From an uncultured Ruminococcus sp. (GTDB taxonomy: Bacteria > Bacillota > Clostridia > Oscillospirales > Ruminococcaceae): a stretch of DNA of 64,000 nt. How positions within the stretch are numbered: the stretch's first letter is position 1; every line of letters starts with the position of its first letter. This document shows, piece after piece, positions 26,595 through 37,100 of this stretch. The position numbers and the translations under genes were made by a program. A model generated the notes under the pieces. It was not told the origin of the DNA, ran no database searches, and was given only the letters and a program-made list of their open reading frames with translations. The stretch is from NCBI GenBank assembly GCA_947627275.1, contig CANQVK010000002.1, forward strand, positions 1 to 64,000. The letters are read 5' to 3'.

Positions 26595-27935
26595 TTGAAC
26601 GGTATCTTAATAATTATCGGTAAGCTCGCAGTGGCGATACTGCGGCTTTTCAAGCGTAATGCAGGCAATCTTCCGGGTATCGTGCTGTGGCATCTTACAG
26701 GCGGAAAATGCTGTAAGATGTTCAGGGTCAGCTGTCCTATAATCGCAGTTACCGGAACAAACGGCAAAACCTCCGTAACCAACTGTATCGCACAGCTTTT
26801 TGAGCGGAGCGGCAAAAAAATAATAATCAACAAAGAGGGAAATAACCTCGATACGGGAATATGCTCCCTTTTGCTGCGTCATTGCAGCTTTACTGGAAAG
26901 ATAGACGCTGATTACCTTATTCTGGAAACGGATGAAAGCCACGTTCCTGTAGTTTATTCACAGCTTAAGTTAGAAACGCTCGTTGTGCTGAACTTTTTCC
27001 GCGATCAGCTTGACAGAAACGGTGAAATGGAAACGCTTATACAGAAAATAAACGGTTTTTGCAAAACCTTTGACGGCAATCTGCTTTTGAACGGAGACGA
27101 TCCGAATACCGCTCGTCTTGGCAGGGCGAATCCGAATAATAAAAACGTAAGGTATTTTCATGCTGAACCGTATGCTTTTGCCACAAAAACTATCTTCGAG
27201 GCGTCGGAGGGACGTTTCTGTCCGTTCTGCGGCGAACCTCTGGAGTACGAATATTATCAGTATTCGCATATAGGAAAATTCAAGTGCGGAAAATGCGGCT
27301 TCGGAGACTATGTTCCGTATATTACAGCTGAAAAAATCGACCTTGAAAAGCCTGTGTTTACGGCTGACGGTCACGAGTATTCGCCAAAGCTGAACAGCAT
27401 TTACAACATATATAATATGACCGCTGTTGCGGGAGCAGCAAAGCTTTACGGTATCGGACATAAGATCACTGACAGCGTTATTTCCGAGTATACCGTCAAT
27501 AACGGACGCATGGAGACATTTATGCTCGGAGACCGCAGGACTACTCTGAATCTTGCCAAAAATCCCGTCGGAGCAAATATGACGCTTCGTGTCATGAACG
27601 AGATGCGGGGCGAAAAGGAACTTTTGTTTGTCCTTAATGACAATGTTGCGGACGGGCTGGACGTATCATGGATATGGGATATAAATTTCAGCGTATTTGA
27701 GAGAGTTGCAAGGGTTATTACATCGGGTACTCGTGCGTATGATATTGCGGTACGTATAAAATGTTCCGATTATCCTGCGGAAAATATCGTTGTGCGTCCC
27801 GACCTTGACGATGCGGTAACGGAGCTTGCCGCTACTGACGGAAGAAAGTTTGTTATAGCCAATTACACTGCCGTTCAGCCGACTCGTTCGGCGTTGAAGC
27901 GGTACATTGAAAAGCATGGAGGTAAGCATGAATAA
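26595..27935 (+). CDS. murT: Lipid II isoglutaminyl synthase, MurT subunit
   Basis: A 446-residue Mur-ligase-fold protein. The ATP loop VTGTNGKTSVT is at about 46-56, a zinc ribbon (CPFCGEPLEY..CGKCGF) lies in the middle domain, and a C-terminal DUF1727-like domain (VLNDNVADGLDVSWIWD) completes the MurT layout. With GatD it amidates the alpha-carboxyl of D-Glu in lipid II. A TTG start at 26595 is chosen because AAGGAG is six bases upstream; the frame further up is inside the helicase stop region. It overlaps gatD by eight bases. The operon order helicase-murT-gatD-GH25 places it in wall assembly. Confidence 0.93.
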   Translation: MNGILIIIGKLAVAILRLFKRNAGNLPGIVLWHLTGGKCCKMFRVSCPIIAVTGTNGKTSVTNCIAQLFERSGKKIIINKEGNNLDTGICSLLLRHCSFTGKIDADYLILETDESHVPVVYSQLKLETLVVLNFFRDQLDRNGEMETLIQKINGFCKTFDGNLLLNGDDPNTARLGRANPNNKNVRYFHAEPYAFATKTIFEASEGRFCPFCGEPLEYEYYQYSHIGKFKCGKCGFGDYVPYITAEKIDLEKPVFTADGHEYSPKLNSIYNIYNMTAVAGAAKLYGIGHKITDSVISEYTVNNGRMETFMLGDRRTTLNLAKNPVGANMTLRVMNEMRGEKELLFVLNDNVADGLDVSWIWDINFSVFERVARVITSGTRAYDIAVRIKCSDYPAENIVVRPDLDDAVTELAATDGRKFVIANYTAVQPTRSALKRYIEKHGGKHE

Positions 27936-28671
27936 AATAAAAATTCTTCATATGTACGCCGATATGCTCGATCTGTACGGCGACAGTGGCAATATAGAGA
28001 TAATTTCCTACCGCTGCAAAATGCGTGGAATCGAATGTATTGTCGATAAGTATTCGATAGATTCGGAACAGCCTGATTTTTCGTCATATGACCTTATTTA
28101 CATCGGCGGAGGAGCAGATCTGGAACAGCAGCATATTTCCGAAGATCTTCAGAAATGCGGAGACGGTATCACGGCGGCGTACAAAAACGGTACGTTCCTG
28201 TTCCTTATATGCGGCGGCTATCAGCTTATGGGAAAACACTACCGTGACGCTGACGGCGTTGACATCCCCGGACTCGGCTTGTTCGATTATTATACCATAG
28301 CGGAACCCAACCGCAGGAAACGCTGTATCGGAAATGTTGTCATAAGAACGGAATTTACTGGAAAAACCGTAGATATAGTCGGCTTTGAGAATCACGGCGG
28401 ACAGACGCAGGGCGTTAAAACTCCACTCGGAAGCGTGCTTTACGGTCATGGAAATTGTACGAAAAGTTCACATGAGGGATATTTTGAAAAGAACGTTATA
28501 GCAACGTATATGCACGGTCCGTGCCTTGCAAAAAATCCCGAGTTATCTGATTATATAATAGGATACTGCCTTGATCGGGATTCAAATGAAAAAACAGTTC
28601 TTAACGATCTTGACGACAAGCTTGAAAAGGACTGCCGTCAGGTGATGATAGACAGATTACTGAATAAATAA
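27928..28671 (+). CDS. gatD: Lipid II isoglutaminyl synthase, glutamine amidotransferase subunit GatD
   Basis: A 247-residue class I glutaminase of the CobB/CobQ-like type. The nucleophile Cys is in FLFLICGGYQLMG, the GGGADLEQQ loop follows the N-terminal strand, and the His is in YMHGPCLAKNP. GatD hydrolyses glutamine and passes ammonia to MurT. The ATG lies inside the 3' end of murT behind GGAGG, so the two subunits are translationally coupled. The length is normal for GatD and rules out full-length cobyric acid synthase. Confidence 0.93.
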   Translation: MNKIKILHMYADMLDLYGDSGNIEIISYRCKMRGIECIVDKYSIDSEQPDFSSYDLIYIGGGADLEQQHISEDLQKCGDGITAAYKNGTFLFLICGGYQLMGKHYRDADGVDIPGLGLFDYYTIAEPNRRKRCIGNVVIRTEFTGKTVDIVGFENHGGQTQGVKTPLGSVLYGHGNCTKSSHEGYFEKNVIATYMHGPCLAKNPELSDYIIGYCLDRDSNEKTVLNDLDDKLEKDCRQVMIDRLLNK

Positions 28672-28680
28672 GGAGACTTC

Positions 28681-29991
28681 ATGAAAAAAATATATTTAAC
28701 AGCATTATTGGCGGCAATGTCTGCTTTGACAGCCTGCGGAGAAAAAGTCGGCAGAGATGTTGACACTCCTCGGGAAATCCAGACGGAAGCCGCACGGACA
28801 TCAGTTCAGACAACAACTCGGACAACGAATGCACCTACGAAAACGACTGCGGCAGCAACGGAAGTGAAAAAGGAAATAAGCAAAGACATTCCTGACGAGG
28901 TGTTTTTTGAAACGATCGACGCTATCGAGGTTTATGAAGAAGTAACAGCAGCGGAACTTATTGTAAATACAAATGCTGAGCTTACTGAACCAGAAAAAAT
29001 GATCAGTACCGATAAATTGGGAGAATGCTCGGTAAGTATTTCTTTTGACTATGAGGGCGTTTTGTACGAAAAGGAAATTAAGTATAATGTGGCGGACACA
29101 ACTCAACCGCTTATCCTTAATATGGGTTGGAGTCCATATGCGATCATTGACGAGCCGTTCGACCTGAGTTCGATAGTAGGCTACGCAGACAATTACGACC
29201 GTTCACCTGAGCTTAGCTATACGGGGGAAGTCGATACTTCCGAATTCGGCGTATATCCCATAACAGCTACGGTAACGGACAGCTCCGGAAACAGTACGAG
29301 CTGGGATATGGAAGTTGTGGTGGTAAGCGAAGCCCCTGCACCAGAGGACAATAACGCAAGAGTAAATTTCAGCGATTTTATGGACTATTATTGCTATGAA
29401 AATGTCAGCTACGGAATTGACGTTTCGGCTTGGCAGACCAATGTTGATTATGAAAAGGTCAAGGAACAGGGCTGCGAATTCGTCCTGATGAGAATGGGAT
29501 ACTGCTACGGCGAAATAAAAAAAGACGATTACTACGATCAGAATATGGAAAACGCTACTGCTGCCGGACTTGACGTTGGCGTTTATTTATATACAACTGC
29601 CAACACTGAAGAAAAGGCAAGGGAGCAGGCTCGCTGGATAGTTGAGCAGCTTGACGGACGTCAGCTTGATTATCCTGTTGCATTTGACTGGGAAGAATGG
29701 GGACAGTTTCAGCAGTACAACATGAATATACGCGATCTGAACAGTATATTTGAAGCTTTCTGCGACGAGCTTGAAAAGAATGGATACAGCGGAATGCTGT
29801 ACAGCAGCAAGAATTTTCTGAACAATTTCTGGGAGAATAAGAATAATCGTACTGTATGGCTTGCTCATTATGTAGATGAGACTGATTATGAAGGGCAGTT
29901 CGCAATATGGCAGGCAAGCGCATACGGCCGCATAGACGGGATTGAGGGAGACGTTGATATGAATATCCGTCTGAACGATATGCCTTTATAA
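28681..29991 (+). CDS. GH25 lysozyme lipoprotein with Ig-like domain
   Basis: A 436-residue protein. A lipobox-like signal (MSALTACGEKV, Cys about 19) is followed by a Thr-rich linker (about 30-65), an Ig-like DUF5011-type domain (about 135-220), and a GH25 muramidase (about 235-436) with the N-terminal GIDVSAWQ strand, FVLMRMGY, and the catalytic AFDWEEWG acidic cluster. GH25 enzymes cut the MurNAc-GlcNAc bond. As a lipoprotein it would work on the outer face of the membrane, in wall remodelling. It starts ten bases after gatD with AAGGAG, clearly in the same operon. Confidence 0.88.
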   Translation: MKKIYLTALLAAMSALTACGEKVGRDVDTPREIQTEAARTSVQTTTRTTNAPTKTTAAATEVKKEISKDIPDEVFFETIDAIEVYEEVTAAELIVNTNAELTEPEKMISTDKLGECSVSISFDYEGVLYEKEIKYNVADTTQPLILNMGWSPYAIIDEPFDLSSIVGYADNYDRSPELSYTGEVDTSEFGVYPITATVTDSSGNSTSWDMEVVVVSEAPAPEDNNARVNFSDFMDYYCYENVSYGIDVSAWQTNVDYEKVKEQGCEFVLMRMGYCYGEIKKDDYYDQNMENATAAGLDVGVYLYTTANTEEKAREQARWIVEQLDGRQLDYPVAFDWEEWGQFQQYNMNIRDLNSIFEAFCDELEKNGYSGMLYSSKNFLNNFWENKNNRTVWLAHYVDETDYEGQFAIWQASAYGRIDGIEGDVDMNIRLNDMPL

Positions 29992-30101
29992 CGGTCGCTT
30001 GAACTGCGGGGAGCGATATTTGGGAAACAACTGTCAGCGATTCGGCATTAAACCGATTTTTTCGTCATATTATGTAATGATGAATCTCGGAGGAAAAATA
30101 T

Positions 30102-31646
30102 ATGCTGAAAAACAAAATAATAAGAGATACGATACTTCTTACGCTGATGCAGTTGACATTGGATTCTGCTTCGCTTCTGCTAAACGGATTTATTACGCGC
30201 AGATTAGGCGCTTCTGCGATAGGGATATTTTCCCTTATGGGGTCCTTTCTGGGACTTGCAGGCATAATTTCAAACGGCAACGCCTTTCTCTGCACTAGCC
30301 GTCTTATATCCGAGGAGCTTGGAAAAAAAGGCGGAAATCCTAACCGTATATTGTTTCACGGAATAAGTCTGTGCATGATGCTGAGCGTAGTTATGTCGGC
30401 GATACTGATAATTTTCGCCCGTCCCATAGGAGAGGGATTTTTCGGTGAACCGGCTGTGGTTTCCTCGATAAGGCTCATGCCTGCCGCGCTTATTTCGGGA
30501 GCTGTTTCATGCTGTCTGAAAGGATATTTCAACGCCTGCCGGAAAGCCTCCGCAGCCGCTGCCGGCGATATATTGGAATTTGGCATAAAATCAGCGGTTA
30601 TCGTAATAATGACGCTGCTTTCGCCGACCCATACGCAAGGCACGGTATGCAGAATAATGGTGATCTCCATAATAGCCGGAAACATTGCGTCGCTGCTTTT
30701 CATGCTGATACTGTTTGCCAAGAGCCATTTGAAAAGTCGAAACAGCGGAACGCTGAGCTTTCGTGATTATGCCGCCTTTGCCTTTCCAATAATGGGCGGA
30801 GGAATACTTACAGCAGTTCTGAGCAGCGCAAATGACGCACTCGTGCCGATTTGTCTCCGTCAGTACGGCGATTCTATGGAACAGGCGCTTGCGCTTTTTG
30901 GAATATTTGAAGCGATCGTTATTCCGACGCTCTTTTTTCCGTCCGTAGTTCTTTGCTCTCTTTCGGGCATGATCGTTACGGAATCGGCAAGGGCTTCCGC
31001 ATCAGGCAACAGGGAACGCATACAAAGCATTACGTCGCGTCTTATACGCTATACAATGATATACGGGGTTTTTGCTTCGGCAGTCCTGATACGATTTGGC
31101 AGACCCATAGGCGAGCTTCTGGGCGGCGGAGAACAGGGAGGAGGAATGATTTCCGCAATAGCTCCCGTAGTCCCTTTTATATACATGGAAATAGTTTTGG
31201 AAGCCATGATCAAGGGCATGGGGCTTCAGGGTTTTTCGTCACTGAATTATCTCATAGAATATGTCATAAGAATATCAATTGTTCTTATCTTCGTACCGAG
31301 ACTTGGATTTGCCGGTATAGCATTTTCATATTATGCAAGCAATATTTTCGGAAACGTATCGCGCCTTGTAAAGCTTCTCAAACATACGGGAGTGCGTTTC
31401 AAACCTTTATCAATGGCAATTTCGCCGATAGTTTATTCGGTTCTGACCATGTCGGCGGCTGAGCTTATCTGTACGCTTTTGAACATCAGCGGCGGAACGG
31501 TTTTCTACATGATATTTTTCGGAGTTCTGTGGCTTATCGGTTACGGTGGAATATTTATTATTTCCTCTACGCTTACCCCAAGAAAACAAAACGAACACAA
31601 ATTATTTGTGCAGGATAACCAAATTAGTGCATCGAAAGTAATATGA
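30102..31646 (+). CDS. MATE/SpoVB-like lipid or polysaccharide flippase
   Basis: A 514-residue integral membrane protein with about 12-14 hydrophobic segments and no long soluble domain. The N-terminal region (TRRLGASAIGIFSLMGSFLG) and duplicated halves fit the MOP superfamily, closest in feel to SpoVB/MviN-type exporters. These flip undecaprenyl-linked precursors; a lipid II or teichoic precursor role would fit the upstream wall genes. It is separated from the GH25 gene by 110 bp without an obvious promoter, so it may be the last member of the operon. The start has CGGAGG upstream. The exact cargo is not readable. Confidence 0.78.
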   Translation: MLKNKIIRDTILLTLMQLTLDSASLLLNGFITRRLGASAIGIFSLMGSFLGLAGIISNGNAFLCTSRLISEELGKKGGNPNRILFHGISLCMMLSVVMSAILIIFARPIGEGFFGEPAVVSSIRLMPAALISGAVSCCLKGYFNACRKASAAAAGDILEFGIKSAVIVIMTLLSPTHTQGTVCRIMVISIIAGNIASLLFMLILFAKSHLKSRNSGTLSFRDYAAFAFPIMGGGILTAVLSSANDALVPICLRQYGDSMEQALALFGIFEAIVIPTLFFPSVVLCSLSGMIVTESARASASGNRERIQSITSRLIRYTMIYGVFASAVLIRFGRPIGELLGGGEQGGGMISAIAPVVPFIYMEIVLEAMIKGMGLQGFSSLNYLIEYVIRISIVLIFVPRLGFAGIAFSYYASNIFGNVSRLVKLLKHTGVRFKPLSMAISPIVYSVLTMSAAELICTLLNISGGTVFYMIFFGVLWLIGYGGIFIISSTLTPRKQNEHKLFVQDNQISASKVI

Positions 31647-31669
31647 AATGTAGAAAATTTAAGAAAGTA

Positions 31670-31698
31670 TTGCAATTTTTTTACTTTTGTTATATAAT
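31670..31698 (+). promoter_or_regulatory. Promoter of the EF-G-like gene
   Basis: TTGCAA (31670-31675), 17 bp, TATAAT (31693-31698). It leaves a leader of about 85 bases before ATG 31792. Confidence 0.7.
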
Positions 31699-31791
31699 TA
31701 TAGAGGTACATCACATCTGTACCCACTGTTTTTGCTTGCCGCTGAAACGGTGTTGTCAAATTAGTCAAAATCCAATTTGGAGGAATAGAAC

Positions 31792-33867
31792 ATGAACAAC
31801 TATGATGTAACTAAAATCAGGAATATCGCATTTGCAGGACATAACGGTTCAGGTAAGACGTCTCTTGCTGAAGCATTGCTGTATAAGGCGGGCGCATCCG
31901 ATCGTTTCGGAAAAATCGCCGACGGCACGACCGTATGCGATTACGACCCGGAGGAGATAAAGAGAGGCATTTCAATAGGCACGTCTCTTGCTTCGTTTAA
32001 GTATAACGATACCATGATAAATATTCTCGATACTCCCGGATTGTTTGATTTTGCCGGAGAAATGATCGAGGGCATACGTGCGGCTGATACCGTAATGATA
32101 ACCGTTTCGGCAAAATCTGGCGTTAAGGTCGGAACGCGCAAGGCTTACGACGAGGCTGTAAAGCAGGGCAAGTCGAAAATGTTCGTTGTAACGAAGATAG
32201 ACGATAAGGACGCTAACTTTTTCAATGTTCTTACGGACTTGAAAACCGTGTTCGGTCCTACGGTATGTCCTGTTGTAGTTCCTGTTATCAGCGGAGGTCA
32301 AATAGTTTCATATGTCAATCTCATTGAGATGAAGGCTTATAAATATGACGGCAAGGGAAATGCTGTCGAGACAGATATGCCCACGGCTGAGATCTCAGAA
32401 AAATTCGAGTACCGTATCGAGGGACTTGTAGCGGCTGTTTCCGAGGCTGTGGCAGAGACATCCGACGAACTTATGGAAAAGTTTTTCGAGGGAGAACCGT
32501 TCACTCAGAAGGAGCTTATCGACGGCATACACGACGGTATGAACAGAGGTATTATCACGCCTGTCGTATGCGCTTCCGCTGCCGAACTTACGGGAATAGA
32601 TATGCTTTTCAAGGAAATAGAGCTGCTTCTTCCTAATCCCACAGAAGTATATTCAGCAGAAGCTTATACGCCTTCAAAGGATGTTATAGAGGTAGCATGT
32701 TCTGCCGATGATCCTCTTTCGGCGTTCGTATTCAAGACGGTAGCCGATCCGTTCGTAGGGAAAATGTCCTTTATCAAGGTCATATCAGGTAAGCTTTCCG
32801 CAAACAGCGAGGCTGTCAACTCCTCCACAGGCAGTTCGGAGAAGATAGGCAAGCTTATGAAGCTTTGCGGAAAAAAGCAAACTGAGGTATCTTCTGTTTA
32901 TGCGGGAGAGATCGCAGCGGCGATAAAGATCTCAGCCAATACGGGAGATACGCTTTCCGATGTTTCGAGAATTCTGGAATTTCCTGCAATGGAGTTCCCG
33001 AATACCTGCTATTCTATGGCGGTAAAAGCAAAGACTCAGGGAGACGAGGCGAAAATTTCCGCAAGTATGCAGCGTATTACTGAGGAAGATCCGACCCTTA
33101 CGTATATTCAGGACGAAACTACCAAGGAGCAGATACTCAGCGGTCTCGGAGAACAGCATCTTGAAGTGGCTGCTGCAAAGGTCAAGGCAAAGTTCGGCGC
33201 AGATATTAAGCTGACAGTCCCTAAGATAGCCTACAAGGAGACTATCCGTAAAAAGGTAAAGGTCGAGGGAAAACATAAGAAGCAATCCGGAGGTCACGGT
33301 CAGTATGGTCATGTCTGGATAGAATTTGAGCCGTGCGTAAGCGATACTCTTGTTTTTGAGGAAAGAGTTTTTGGCGGCGCAGTACCGAAAAATTACTTCC
33401 CGGCGGTTCAGAAGGGGCTGGAGGATTCCGTAAAGAAAGGCGTGCTTGCAGGCTGTCCCGTAGTAGGTCTTAAAGCCATATTGGTAGACGGTTCATATCA
33501 TCCTGTAGATTCCTCGGAAATGGCGTTCAAGACGGCGGCTTCGATCGCTTACAAGGAAGGTCTGCGTCAGGCAGATCCCGTAATGCTCGAGCCTATCGGC
33601 GAACTTAAAGTAACAGCTCCCGATGAAAATACAGGCGATATTATGGGCGAGCTTAACAAAAGGCGAGGCAGAGTTCTCGGCATGGAGCCTGTAACTCATG
33701 GCGTTACTTGTATAATTGCGGAAGTTCCGATGAGAGAAATGCACGATTTTGCGATGTATCTCCGTCAGGTTACAAGAGGAATGGGCAGCTTTACCTTTGA
33801 TTTCCTCAGATATGAGCAGCTTCCGGCGAATTTGCTTACAGAAGTTATTTCATCTGTCAATGTTTAA
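31792..33867 (+). CDS. Elongation factor G-like GTPase (EF-G paralogue)
   Basis: A 691-residue protein of full EF-G length. G1 is GHNGSGKT (16-23), G2 RGISIGTS, G3 DTPG (80-83), and G4 reads TKID (134-137) where true EF-G has NKxD. Domains II-V are all present, with HGQYGHVWIEFEP and VPMREMHDFAMYLRQVTRGMG at the end. The sequence belongs to the EF-G-like group found beside true EF-G in many Bacillota; its role is not settled and may be in ribosome recycling, stress or drug response. The start is behind GGAGG, and the gene is alone with its own promoter. The Thr in G4 occurs in this subfamily, so GTP binding is still expected. Confidence 0.85.
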   Translation: MNNYDVTKIRNIAFAGHNGSGKTSLAEALLYKAGASDRFGKIADGTTVCDYDPEEIKRGISIGTSLASFKYNDTMINILDTPGLFDFAGEMIEGIRAADTVMITVSAKSGVKVGTRKAYDEAVKQGKSKMFVVTKIDDKDANFFNVLTDLKTVFGPTVCPVVVPVISGGQIVSYVNLIEMKAYKYDGKGNAVETDMPTAEISEKFEYRIEGLVAAVSEAVAETSDELMEKFFEGEPFTQKELIDGIHDGMNRGIITPVVCASAAELTGIDMLFKEIELLLPNPTEVYSAEAYTPSKDVIEVACSADDPLSAFVFKTVADPFVGKMSFIKVISGKLSANSEAVNSSTGSSEKIGKLMKLCGKKQTEVSSVYAGEIAAAIKISANTGDTLSDVSRILEFPAMEFPNTCYSMAVKAKTQGDEAKISASMQRITEEDPTLTYIQDETTKEQILSGLGEQHLEVAAAKVKAKFGADIKLTVPKIAYKETIRKKVKVEGKHKKQSGGHGQYGHVWIEFEPCVSDTLVFEERVFGGAVPKNYFPAVQKGLEDSVKKGVLAGCPVVGLKAILVDGSYHPVDSSEMAFKTAASIAYKEGLRQADPVMLEPIGELKVTAPDENTGDIMGELNKRRGRVLGMEPVTHGVTCIIAEVPMREMHDFAMYLRQVTRGMGSFTFDFLRYEQLPANLLTEVISSVNV

Positions 33868-33967
33868 GTTCAATAAGTTTATATGCAGAACGGCGGCAGT
33901 TTAATTGCTGCCGTCTGCTCTGCATTATCCTCCCCACTGTACGACGGCACGCTTTCGAGTGCTTTCC

Positions 33968-34056
33968 TTGCAATAGCGGCGAGTATAAAAAACGTCTTTC
34001 TGCGTATTTAAAAAAAGCGAAGGACGTTTTTTTATATAGTGATCCTACCTGAAATC
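33968..34056. repeat. Palindromic-element half-sites around a terminator
   Basis: TTGCAATAGCGGCGAGTATA (33968-33987) is the inverse half-site of the ATACTC..CGCTATTGCAA family, and TATATAGTGATCCTACCTGA (34034-34053) matches the arm of the element at 43655. The spacer 33868-34188 holds these, a terminator and the kinase promoter; no gene was seen. Confidence 0.5.
33986..34033 (+). terminator. Terminator between the EF-G-like gene and the kinase
   Basis: AAAAAACGTCTTTC pairs with GAAGGACGTTTTTT with one bulge, followed by a T run ending at 34033. A GC-rich stem CGGCGGCAG/CTGCCG upstream (about 33889-33910) may add to termination. Confidence 0.6.
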
Positions 34057-34107
34057 TGCAAATTGTTTCGGATTATTGTCAAAAATAAATAATTAATAAT
34101 TTTCCTC

Positions 34108-34136
34108 TTGAAATTCTTGAAGAATAATGGTATAAT
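34108..34136 (+). promoter_or_regulatory. Promoter of the hybrid kinase gene
   Basis: TTGAAA (34108-34113), 17 bp, TATAAT (34131-34136). The expected start is near 34143, about 45 bases before the ATG at 34189. Confidence 0.65.
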
Positions 34137-34188
34137 AATATTGATTATGTTATGTAAGCAGTTAGCTGCTTTTTATGAGGAGGATTTT

Positions 34189-37100
34189 ATGGCTGACATC
34201 AATAATGAAAATCAGTATGATGTTAATATGCTTCTGAAAAAATTAGAGGCATCCGATTTTATCAATAAGCAAATAGCTTATCTGAATTCTCAGAACGATC
34301 TGAATTCGGCTCTGAATGAAGTAGCTGCGCATTTAGGCGGATTTATGACTGCCGAGCGCGTGTATGTATTTGAGGATACAGGGGAATTTTTCTGCAACAC
34401 GATCGAATGGTGTGCGGACGGAGTAACGCCTGAGATGGATTCGCTGCAGAATGTGCCGAAGGAAGAAATGCTTGCGTGGACGGATGTTTTTGAATGCGGA
34501 AAATGTGTTGTTATCCCGGATATTGAAGCGATAAAGTTTTCCTCTCCGTATATTTATGAGACTCTTGCACGTCAAGGAATAAAAGGCGTAGTCGAAGCGC
34601 CGATAAAAATAGGAAGTAAAATAGTAGGATTTATTGGAGTTGATAACGCACCGGACGAAAATCTGAAGCTTATTTCCGAATCTCTCAATACCTTGGGAAC
34701 GTTTATAGGCACTATGATGCGCAACAGGTTTGAGCATGAAAAGCTGTTGAAAAATAATGCCGCTCTTACGGATAATCGAAATATGCAGCGAGAGATAACC
34801 GAATCTATTAGCTGCGGCGTATTTGCGTATGCTCTCCCCGAGCATGAGCTGCTTGTGATAAACGATGAAGCAAGGCGTATATTCGGCTGTACGCCTTCTG
34901 AAGATCCTATTGAGTGTTTTGTTCGTTTTCTGAAAGGGAAGATAGTTCCCGAGGACAAGGAAACTGTTTTCGGCGCTGAAAAGGCGCTCTCACGTCCCGG
35001 TGATTCGGTGACGCTCGATTACAGAGCGTTTAATAGCGGCAAGGTCATAAATATACATTCTGTTCTCAAGCTTCTCAGATTTGAAAGCGGACGAAAATAT
35101 ATTCTCTGCTCGCTGCTTGATACCACAGAACAGACAGAGCTTACGGCAACTCTTGAAATGGAGCGTAAAAGTTATCGCGACGCTTTAGCTAACGGCAGCG
35201 AATTTAATTTCTTTTTCGATGTTGACGAAGGGCTTATTCATGAGGAGTTTATAACGGCGCATGGGGTAAATCTTGTTCGTATGATGGGTTTTTCCATTCC
35301 TGCAAGCTTTGACGACCTGCTTGCAAAATATATTGAACAATGCAACCCTGAATTTGTAAGCGAGGATATGAAACGGAATTTTACTTGTTCCGGACTCAGG
35401 GAATCCTTTGAAGCAGGCATAACAAACGCCGTGACGGAGTATTATAGTCCTCAAACCGACATACATATCCGTATAAACAGCCTTATGTCCAAGGACGATA
35501 AGACGGGTCATATACATGTTTCCGTTGTTGCCTCCGATATATCTGAGATACGCCGTAATGAGAAAATGCAGAAAAAAGCTCTTGAAGATGCCAATGAAAA
35601 GCTTGACCGGGCAAATAAAGAGATGAATAAACGTATAGATGCAATTCTTGACTGTACATCAGGAGGATTGAAAATAATCAACGCTGAAGACGGATTTAGT
35701 TATACGTACATAAGCGAAGGCGCGGCTGATCTTCAAGGCTACACGGTAAACGAGTTCCTTGAAAATTTCAAGCGCAGCGCAATAAGCAATATTTACCCCG
35801 AGGACGGAGAAGCTGCAATTGCAGACGCTGTTCGGCAGATGGAGGAAAAAGGTTCGTATTCTATTAAATATCGGGTTCCCTGCAAGGACGGCAGCATAAA
35901 ATGGGTCATAGACCAAGGCAAAGAACATATAGACGGCAATACGGGCAAGAAGCTTTGGTATTCGCTTATACAGGACGTAACGGAGCTGGAGGACAGAAAT
36001 TATCAGCTGCAAAATGTGCTTTCCATGCAGACAGCAATGGCTAATTCACTCAGCAGCGGATTTTTTGCATATACCATGCCCGACCGTGAGATACTTATAA
36101 TCAATAACGAAGCAGAGCGTCTGTTTACAAGTATGGGAATAAGCCGTGAAAACGCTTCAAATTGTATGTCGGCAGTCCCCGAATCTGAAATGCCCTATAT
36201 AAGAGAAGCGGTAAGCAAGCTTGTTGTACCCGGAGACAGGACGATTTATACTTTCCATGCTGAAAACAAACTGAACGGCGGACATATTACTTTGAAAACC
36301 GACACGAAGCTTCTGAGCTTTGCGGACGGACAGAGATATATTTTAAGCTCAATTACAGATATTACCGAGCAGGAGCTTATGGAGAAAAAGCTTGAGGAGG
36401 AACGCCGACAGTACCGCAACGCTCTTGCGTTGGACAGCGAGGCTCTCTTTACATTTGATCTGACAGAAGGTGTGATATATGATCACGTATATGGCAAGGA
36501 CGGAAATAACCTTACAGCAAATATGGGGCTTACCGTCCCGGTAACTTACGATCAGTTGGCTGAACGTTGGTTCTCTCCGAAAAGGATAAATGCAGACAGC
36601 CGTGATATAGAGCTTGTCCGCAGCAGGAAAAGTCTTATGGAGTGCAGCAAAAAAGGTACAACGATAATTGAGTTCGAGTATTATGTTGTCAGAGAAGGCA
36701 AATACGTAAGAATATTGGTAATGCTTTACACTCTTAACGACCATATTTATGTAAGCGTTATAATTTATGATATTACTTCCACTCGGAAAGAAGAAAAGCA
36801 GCGCCGTTCTATGATAGAGACATTGGGTAAAATATACTCGGGGCTTTGTCTGTTTTCTTTCCAAAGCAATACTTACACCTTGTTCAAGCATCTCGACGAT
36901 ATAGCTCTATATTTGTCGCAGACAGGGTCTTACGACGAATTTTTCAGGGTATATACCGAAGAATTAACATTGCCCGAGTTTAAGGAAGAAGTTTCAAGAT
37001 TTCTCACGCCTCAGAATATCATAGAATCGCTTGCGGACGAAGATGTTGTCAGTCTTGAATACCGCAGGAAGAATGTGGGTTGGTGCAGAATTACACTGGT

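Noticed and set aside
28880-29106. Antisense frame inside the GH25 lipoprotein gene
   Set aside because: It is hydrophobic only because it mirrors the acidic/Thr-rich linker; no start signal.
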